Part shown: piece after piece, positions 6,467 through 10,425 of the stretch
Layout of the letters: each line of letters opens with the position of its first letter
Position numbering within the stretch: position 1 is the stretch's first letter
NCBI GenBank assembly: GCA_003561715.1
Contig: PWVU01000032.1
Coordinates: 1 to 10,425, forward strand
Source of the DNA: Candidatus Kaiserbacteria bacterium
Lineage (GTDB): Bacteria > Patescibacteriota > Minisyncoccia > Phycocordibacterales > UBA12088
DNA length: 10,425 nucleotides
Direction: 5' to 3'
Notes under the pieces: model-generated
What the model saw: the letters and a program-made list of their open reading frames with translations, nothing else
Told to the model about the DNA's origin: nothing
The model's database searches: none
Program-made: the position numbers and the translations under genes

Positions 6467-7984
6467 TTACGCTGTGGTTCGGTACACACGTACCCCCTCG
6501 GGGTGATCTTCAACAGTAAAGCCATGACTGGCTATTTCATCCCGCAGTTCGTCGGCTTTTTTCCACTCTTTCTGATCGCGCATCTCGTCGCGCGCAATCA
6601 CCAAAAGACGAACATCTTCGGGGAGGTCCTTGAGCGCAATGGGAGATACCGTAACCGGTACGGAGTGCTCGGCATCGGTACGCAAGAGTCCGATGCCTAA
6701 CACTTTGTCAAAATCAAGCAATGTTGCCTTTTTGTCAGCGCGGGGGATGTGTTCGTCTTTCACCAATTCCCACAATAGAGCAATTGCTCTGGGGGTATCG
6801 AGGTCGTCGTTGATCGCTTGGTGGAAGCGAAGTGCGTAGTCGGCATTGATAGCACCTTTGTCGCTTGAGGCAAGGTCTTCAAAGAAAAAGCGATGGAGGC
6901 GCTTAAGTGTCGTGCGTGCGCCATCAAGTGCGTCCCAAGAAAAGTTTACCGGTGAGCGATAGTGTGCGGTCAGGAGCCAGTAGCGATAGGCGAGCGCAGG
7001 ATAGCCGGCATCGGTGAGTTGCTGCAAGCGGAGTGTGTTGCCAAGCGATTTTGAGATCTTCGTATTATCGATATTGAGAAACGCATTGTGAAGCCAAAAA
7101 CGGGCAAATTGTTTGCCCGTTGCGGCTTCTGACTGCGCGATCTCATTGTTGTGATGTACGCGTGCAAGATCTTCGCCACCGGTGTGAATATCGATCTGCT
7201 TACCCAAATGCTTCATTGCCATCACCGAACATTCAATGTGCCACCCCGGGAAACCGCGTCCCCACGGACTGTCCCAGCCTATCTCGTCGCCTTTTTTCCA
7301 AAGAGCGAAGTCGGTCCCACTGCGTTTTTCCAGATGAGTCTCAATACGCGCGCCTTCTTTGAGTCCTTCGATATCTATATCTCCCAGTCTGCCATAGGTA
7401 GGGAAGCGCGCCGTGTCAAAATAAACTCCATCACTTGTCTCATAGGCATACGCTTTATCCATCAAGGTCTCAATCAGAGCGATCTGTTCAGGAATGCAGT
7501 CACTCGGGCGCGGCATGGCGTGCGGTCGCTTGATATTCATCGCGTCTATATCTGCAAGAAACGAGGCGATGTGTACGTCGGCAACCTCGCGCAGTGACTC
7601 TAGTGTCATCGGCTTTCCGGCTCGTTTGACAGCAAGCGCCATCTTGTCTTCGCCTACATCGCCATCGCCCGAAAGATGACCGATATCCGTGACATTCATA
7701 ACTTGCTTCACTTTGTAGCCGTTGTAGCGCAGGACGCGTCGTATGGTATCGGAAAGAAGGTATGCGCGAAGGTTGCCGATATGGACTGAGTCATACACCG
7801 TCGGACCGCATGAATACAGTCGTACAAAATCGCTCTTCAACGGTGCAAAGCGCTCTCTTACACCACCCATGGTGTTGTAGAGCGCTAGGGGAGGTTTCGA
7901 TCCCTCGGTATCGGTGTTGCCGGCAAAAAATGGAAAAAACATTGGTACGTACAGACTAGATACATCCAATAGGGGATCCCGCAT
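6467..7984 (-). CDS. cysS: Cysteinyl-tRNA synthetase
   Basis: CysRS charges tRNA-Cys. The recognised core begins near residue 33 (LALYNTMGG). It contains Cys59 in CGPTVYDSVHIGN, with the HIGH-class motif HIGN at 68-71. The zinc ligands are Cys59, Cys252 (HIECSVM), His277 and Glu281 (HHNNE). The KMSKS motif is KISKSLGN (309-316). The anticodon-recognition region and the C-terminal tail (WKKADELRDEIASHGFTVED) are intact. Total length is 505, longer than the usual 460-480. About 30 extra N-terminal residues precede the core. Met15 (codon at 7942-7940) is a possible true start; Met1 is placed very close to the promoter, four bases from the -10. The gene is divergent from the S41 protease and heads the minus-strand run cysS-dnaB-recR, although dnaB has its own promoter. 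Confidence 0.97.
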   Translation of the reverse strand: MRDPLLDVSSLYVPMFFPFFAGNTDTEGSKPPLALYNTMGGVRERFAPLKSDFVRLYSCGPTVYDSVHIGNLRAYLLSDTIRRVLRYNGYKVKQVMNVTDIGHLSGDGDVGEDKMALAVKRAGKPMTLESLREVADVHIASFLADIDAMNIKRPHAMPRPSDCIPEQIALIETLMDKAYAYETSDGVYFDTARFPTYGRLGDIDIEGLKEGARIETHLEKRSGTDFALWKKGDEIGWDSPWGRGFPGWHIECSVMAMKHLGKQIDIHTGGEDLARVHHNNEIAQSEAATGKQFARFWLHNAFLNIDNTKISKSLGNTLRLQQLTDAGYPALAYRYWLLTAHYRSPVNFSWDALDGARTTLKRLHRFFFEDLASSDKGAINADYALRFHQAINDDLDTPRAIALLWELVKDEHIPRADKKATLLDFDKVLGIGLLRTDAEHSVPVTVSPIALKDLPEDVRLLVIARDEMRDQKEWKKADELRDEIASHGFTVEDHPEGVRVYRTTA

Positions 7985-7988
7985 GATG

Positions 7989-8018
7989 ATAGTAGCACAA
8001 CGCGCGCGTATATGTCAT
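7989..8018 (-). promoter_or_regulatory. Promoter of cysS
   Basis: On the minus strand, ATGACA (8018-8013) lies 18 bases before TACTAT (7994-7989), and the -10 is extended by TG plus one base. The hexamer ends only four bases before the annotated ATG at 7984. Transcription would therefore start within or just before that codon, favouring leaderless translation from Met1 or initiation further inside at Met15. Confidence 0.55.
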
Positions 8019-8084
8019 TGGGATAACGCAGTTGACGTGGAGGTTTATGTGTTGTTGATACGCTTAGACAGGAAACAAAGAGAG

Positions 8085-8098
8085 GGAAGTCATCTTCC
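8085..8098. other. Short hairpin in the cysS/S41 divergent region
   Basis: GGAAG (8085-8089) and CTTCC (8094-8098) form a 5-bp stem with loop TCAT, extendable by one G-T pair. It has no T-tract. It lies in the 291-base intergenic space 7985-8275, which also holds two promoters and the GTGCACGT repeats but no convincing gene. Confidence 0.3.
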
Positions 8099-8130
8099 TA
8101 GGTCGTGCTATGAATTACGGTAGAGAGTAT

Positions 8131-8154
8131 GTGCACGTTAGCTTCGGTGCACGT
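8131..8154 (+). promoter_or_regulatory. Twin GTGCACGT sites next to a promoter (candidate operator)
   Basis: GTGCACGT occurs at 8131-8138 and 8147-8154, with centres 16 bases apart. The core GTGCAC is a perfect palindrome, so the pair reads both as a direct and as an inverted repeat. It ends six bases before the -35 element at 8161. The placement fits a regulator site acting on that promoter. A 6-bp stem with a 10-base loop is the alternative reading. Confidence 0.4.
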
Positions 8155-8160
8155 ACCACA

Positions 8161-8189
8161 TTGACGCTGCGTACAGCATTTGCGATACT
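8161..8189 (+). promoter_or_regulatory. Strong sigma70-type promoter upstream of the S41 protease
   Basis: TTGACG (8161-8166), a 17-base spacer and GATACT (8184-8189), extended by TG plus one base at 8181-8183, make the best promoter match in the window. Predicted transcription start near 8196 gives a leader of about 80 bases to the ATG at 8276. No ribosome-binding site is visible; a T7 run lies directly before the start codon. Confidence 0.6.
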
Positions 8190-8275
8190 GGTGTTACGAT
8201 AGGGGAACCCGAGAGCAAGCGTAGTATACGCGTGATGTTCGTGGTGTCCAGTATTGTAATGCCTTATTTTTTTGT

Positions 8276-9499
8276 ATGAAACGATTCACTCTCGCATTCT
8301 TTTCCGTGGTAGCCGTTGCCTTTGCGTTTGTTGCAGGCGTGCAAGTTGGTACCCAACAGGAGACTGATGCCAGCGTGTTGCCGGGCATCTCTTTTGCTCG
8401 CACGACCCAGCCGGAAGGGGTGGATTTCTCACCGCTGTGGAAGGCATGGCATTTGCTTGATGAAAAATTCGTCCCCGCAGGCACTTCGACGGAGCATGTG
8501 TTGACTGATGAAGAAAAATTGTGGGGCGCTGTTCAGGGTCTTGCGCGTGCGCATGGTGATCCGTATACGGTATTTTTACCACCAACAGAAAGCGAGATGT
8601 TTTCGCAAGAGATAAGCGGTTCGTTTGGGGGGGTCGGTATGGAGATCGGGCGTCGCAACAATATGCTGACCGTGATCGCGCCGTTACGCGGTACGCCGGC
8701 GGAAGAAGCGGGCGTACTCGCAGGGGACTATATTGTAGAGATCGAGGGAGAGACCACCGAGAACATGTCGGTCGACACAGCGGTACAGCTCATCCGTGGA
8801 AAGCCCGGCACCGAGGTGACTATGCGTCTGGCGCGAGAAGGTGCACGTGAATTCATCGATGTGACGATCGTACGTGATCAGATCAAGATTCCTACTATCG
8901 AAACGGAACTACGACCCGATGGTATCTTCGTGATCGAGCTATACAATTTCGGACAGACGTCACCAAACGATTTTCGCGGTGCGATGCGTGAATTCATCCT
9001 CTCCGGTTCAGACAAGCTGGTGCTTGATCTGCGCGGCAATCCCGGTGGATACCTTGAGGCGTCAATTGATGTGGCGAGTTGGTTCTTGCCAATGGGGAAG
9101 ACGGTCGTTCGTGAGTACTATGGGGCCAGTGATAGAGAAGTGGTCCATCGTAGCAAAGGCTACAATGTGTTCAAGCCAAATTGGAGTGCTGTGGTACTGA
9201 TCGATCAGGGTTCAGCATCAGCATCCGAGATCGTTGCCGGCGCATTGCGAGAGCACGGCGTCGCAACACTGATCGGTGAGCGCACGTTTGGCAAAGGATC
9301 GGTGCAAGAATTGGTGCGCGTTACTCCGGAGACGTCGCTGAAAGTGACGATTGCGCGCTGGTTGACCCCGCAAGGCGTGTCCATCTCAGAGAATGGTCTT
9401 GAGCCCGATATTGTGGTACCGTTCACTCTTGAAGACCGTGAGGAAGATCGCGATCCGCAATTTGAGCGCGCGATCGAGTTCTTGACAACCGGTGAGTAG
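8276..9499 (+). CDS. S41-family carboxyl-terminal processing protease (CtpA/CtpB type)
   Basis: The 407-residue protein starts with a signal or anchor segment (MKRF, then hydrophobic residues about 5-25), so it acts outside the membrane. A PDZ domain follows (about 113-200; GSFGGVGMEIG, GTPAEEAGVLAGDYIVEI), then the S41 catalytic core. The Ser-Lys-Gln triad is Ser315 (GSASASEI), Lys340 (TFGKG) and Gln344, with the 25- and 4-residue spacing seen in bacterial CTPs. DLRGNPGGYL (251-260) and RWLTPQGVSI with the final GLEPDIVV are further family signatures. CTPs cut exported or membrane proteins near their C-termini; the substrate is unknown here. A G7 run (8627-8633) encodes the start of the PDZ domain. 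The gene is divergent from cysS and lies 73 bases before rplI, with no terminator between them, so co-transcription is possible. Stop codon TAG. Confidence 0.97.
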   Translation: MKRFTLAFFSVVAVAFAFVAGVQVGTQQETDASVLPGISFARTTQPEGVDFSPLWKAWHLLDEKFVPAGTSTEHVLTDEEKLWGAVQGLARAHGDPYTVFLPPTESEMFSQEISGSFGGVGMEIGRRNNMLTVIAPLRGTPAEEAGVLAGDYIVEIEGETTENMSVDTAVQLIRGKPGTEVTMRLAREGAREFIDVTIVRDQIKIPTIETELRPDGIFVIELYNFGQTSPNDFRGAMREFILSGSDKLVLDLRGNPGGYLEASIDVASWFLPMGKTVVREYYGASDREVVHRSKGYNVFKPNWSAVVLIDQGSASASEIVAGALREHGVATLIGERTFGKGSVQELVRVTPETSLKVTIARWLTPQGVSISENGLEPDIVVPFTLEDREEDRDPQFERAIEFLTTGE

Positions 9500-9572
9500 C
9501 GTGATGCGTGCTTGTTGCACCACAGCGCGCCATGCGCAGGATGTGTTTACTATTTCGTAATGTAATGAGTGT

Positions 9573-10019
9573 ATGAAAGTAATTCTTCTTCAAGATGTTC
9601 CCAAGGTTGGTCGAAAGTTCGAAGTGGTCGATGTGGCGAATGGCTACGCACAAAATCACTTGTTTCCTGAGCGTCTTGCTGAAATTGCGTCGCTTGAGCG
9701 CGTGAAGCAGTTGGAAGCAAAGCGTGCTGAGGCGGAGGCGCAACATCAGCAAGCATACGAAAAGATCAAGCAGGTATTTGCCCAGATCAATGGGTCCTCA
9801 TTCATCATGCAGGCAAAGACCAACGAGCAAGGTCATCTCTTCCAAGGAATTAAAAGCGATGATATCGCCGCGTATATCAAAGAAAAGACCGGCGCAGACA
9901 TTCATCCCGATGAGATCGACCGCCAGGAGCCGATCAAGGAAATCGGCAGTTTCGAACTTACGATTGAGCACGATGACCTCACCGCCAAGGTGACGCTCGC
10001 GGTGGAAGCGGAAGTCTAG
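9573..10019 (+). CDS. rplI: 50S ribosomal protein L9
   Basis: L9 binds 23S rRNA through its N-terminal domain and projects from the large subunit on a long helix. The 148-residue protein shows the N-domain (about 1-50: MKVILLQDVPKVGRKFEVVDVANGYA in two conserved parts, then NHLFPERLAEIA). A charged connecting helix follows (about 51-78, ERVKQLEAKRAEAEAQHQQA). The C-terminal domain (about 80-148) includes GHLFQGIKSDDIA and ends KVTLAVEAEV. Length matches the family. The usual YARNFLxP reads YAQNHLFP here. The gene is not beside dnaB, rpsR or ssb. TACTAT at 9548-9553 may be a -10; no good -35 and only a GAG as ribosome site is seen. Stop codon TAG; a hairpin series and a terminator follow. Confidence 0.95.
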   Translation: MKVILLQDVPKVGRKFEVVDVANGYAQNHLFPERLAEIASLERVKQLEAKRAEAEAQHQQAYEKIKQVFAQINGSSFIMQAKTNEQGHLFQGIKSDDIAAYIKEKTGADIHPDEIDRQEPIKEIGSFELTIEHDDLTAKVTLAVEAEV

Positions 10020-10067
10020 AGGGAGTAAAAGCGTATAGTGGGCATGCAGTTTTATGATCGATTGGCG

Positions 10068-10188
10068 CAGCCCTTACCCCGCCCCTATGGGGTGGGGCTG
10101 CTTGTAGGAAAGCTTGAAAACCTCGGTTTTCAATGCTAAGCATGAGCACTTGTGCTCCGATCACACCCCATCCCCATGGGGTGGGGTG
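10068..10188 (+). repeat. Array of four hairpins with two near-identical palindromes
   Basis: Four stem-loops follow one another. The first is 10068-10100 (CAGCCC plus TACCCC against GGGGTG plus GGGCTG, one bulged T). The second is 10111-10137 (AGC and TTGAAAAC around loop CTCG, one bulged T). The third is 10144-10157 (GAGCA, loop CTTG, TGCTC). The fourth is 10164-10188 (CACCCCA and CCCC against GGGG and TGGGGTG, one bulged T). Over 22 bases the first and fourth agree at 19 and share ATGGGGTGGGG; they are 89 bases apart. CTCG and CTTG are stable RNA tetraloop types, so at least part may act as RNA. It may be the rplI 3' region, a small RNA ending at the terminator at 10206, or a palindromic intergenic repeat family. 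The stretch 10020-10331 contains no convincing gene. Confidence 0.6.
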
Positions 10189-10205
10189 GTTGATTTTGTG
10201 CTTTC

Positions 10206-10245
10206 AAAACACCCCTTGTGTCGTTTGATGCAAGGGGTGTTTTCT
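10206..10245 (+). terminator. Rho-independent terminator
   Basis: AAAACACCCCTTG (10206-10218) pairs perfectly with CAAGGGGTGTTTT (10231-10243) around a 12-base loop, and CTTTTC follows. The 13-bp stem has A4 on the 5' arm and T4 on the 3' arm, so it can work in both directions. It would end transcripts from rplI, and possibly from the S41 gene upstream. Confidence 0.85.
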
Positions 10246-10288
10246 TTTCGCTGAAGTAAATTTTTATACGTTTTCATTGTCAAGCCAG

Positions 10289-10297
10289 TTATCCACA
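10289..10297 (+). promoter_or_regulatory. Consensus DnaA box
   Basis: TTATCCACA is the perfect DnaA-box consensus. It lies in AT-rich intergenic sequence between the terminator and the next gene, 20 bases before the TG of the extended -10 at 10317. I see no second box nearby, so it is more likely a regulatory or titration site than an origin. A chance match is possible. Confidence 0.45.
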
Positions 10298-10316
10298 ATA
10301 CGCAGATATTTTGCCA

Positions 10317-10325
10317 TGCTATCAT
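10317..10325 (+). promoter_or_regulatory. Extended -10 promoter of the last gene
   Basis: TG at 10317-10318, one base, then TATCAT (10320-10325) form an extended -10 six bases before the ATG at 10332. No -35 match is seen. The layout equals that of the DM13 gene and dnaB and implies a leaderless transcript. Confidence 0.5.
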
Positions 10326-10331
10326 TATTTT

Positions 10332-10425
10332 ATGGGGAAAAAAGATAAAAATATTACCAAGCTCAAACATGGATCGATATCTGCGGGCACGAAGCAGAAA
10401 GGGTTGTTTGATTTAGCACGTGATA
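10332..10425 (+). CDS. 5' end of an unidentified Lys-rich protein (partial)
   Basis: The reading frame starts with ATG at 10332 and is open to the end of the window (31 codons). The visible N-terminus, MGKKDKNITKLKHGSIS followed by AGTKQKGLFDLARD, is strongly basic with no signal peptide or membrane segment, so a cytoplasmic and perhaps nucleic-acid-binding protein is conceivable. I do not recognise the family. Support for the start is the extended -10 promoter six bases upstream, a strong terminator 85 bases upstream that closes the previous unit, and the lack of stops. A consensus DnaA box precedes the promoter. Confidence 0.6.
   Translation, partial: MGKKDKNITKLKHGSISAGTKQKGLFDLARD

Noticed and set aside
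8110..8202. 30-codon ORF in the cysS/S41 gap with a hydrophobic end
   Set aside because: It overlaps the GTGCACGT repeats and the strong promoter, which account for the sequence better; no start signal.
8627..8633. G7 run in the S41 gene, with T7 runs at 3344-3350 and 8267-8273, as phase-variable tracts
   Set aside because: All are short; the two in genes encode conserved residues in intact frames; no evidence of length variation.
10044..10139. 31-codon ORF starting four bases after a TATAGT box, a possible leader peptide
   Set aside because: It runs through two hairpins whose palindromes explain its residues, and there is no ribosome-binding site or protein-level signal.

Overview
The window looks like a chromosomal segment of a small-genome bacterium of the Candidate Phyla Radiation, most likely Patescibacteria/Parcubacteria. 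This is inference. It rests on compact single-gene transcription units, no Shine-Dalgarno sequence before any of the nine gene starts seen, several promoters abutting start codons, small membrane-anchored exported proteins, and a mix of conserved housekeeping genes with lineage-specific proteins. A L9 gene is present, which as I recall is missing from some CPR branches such as Microgenomates. No 16S or marker set is present to settle the placement.

Layout. Bases 1-102 are the 3' end of an unidentified + strand gene. A membrane-anchored DM13-domain protein (182-847), GlmS (954-2816) and a membrane-anchored HtrA/DegP-type serine protease (2895-4202) follow on the + strand. HtrA converges on a minus-strand block read from right to left: cysS (7984-6467), dnaB (6353-4959) and recR (4866-4243). 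From the divergent region 7985-8275 the + strand continues with an S41 carboxyl-terminal processing protease (8276-9499) and ribosomal protein L9 (9573-10019). Bases 10020-10331 hold no convincing gene. They hold a string of hairpins, a strong intrinsic terminator, a perfect DnaA box and a promoter. A new unidentified gene starts at 10332 and runs off the end.

Function. The genes serve amino-sugar supply for cell-wall synthesis (GlmS), envelope protein quality control and processing (HtrA, S41 protease), replication and repair (DnaB, RecR) and translation (CysRS, L9). rplI and dnaB, neighbours in many bacteria, are here about 3.2 kb apart on opposite strands, so the classical cluster is rearranged.

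Hunt. I see no cassette that looks like a new defence or mobile system, no CRISPR, no IS and no tRNA or rRNA. The most interesting signals are regulatory or structural: extended -10 promoters 4-8 bases before ATG at four genes (probable leaderless mRNAs), a DM13 domain with Ser in place of its hallmark Cys, the hairpin array at 10068-10188 with two near-identical palindromes, phased short repeats upstream of the S41 gene and of recR, and a consensus DnaA box upstream of the last gene.
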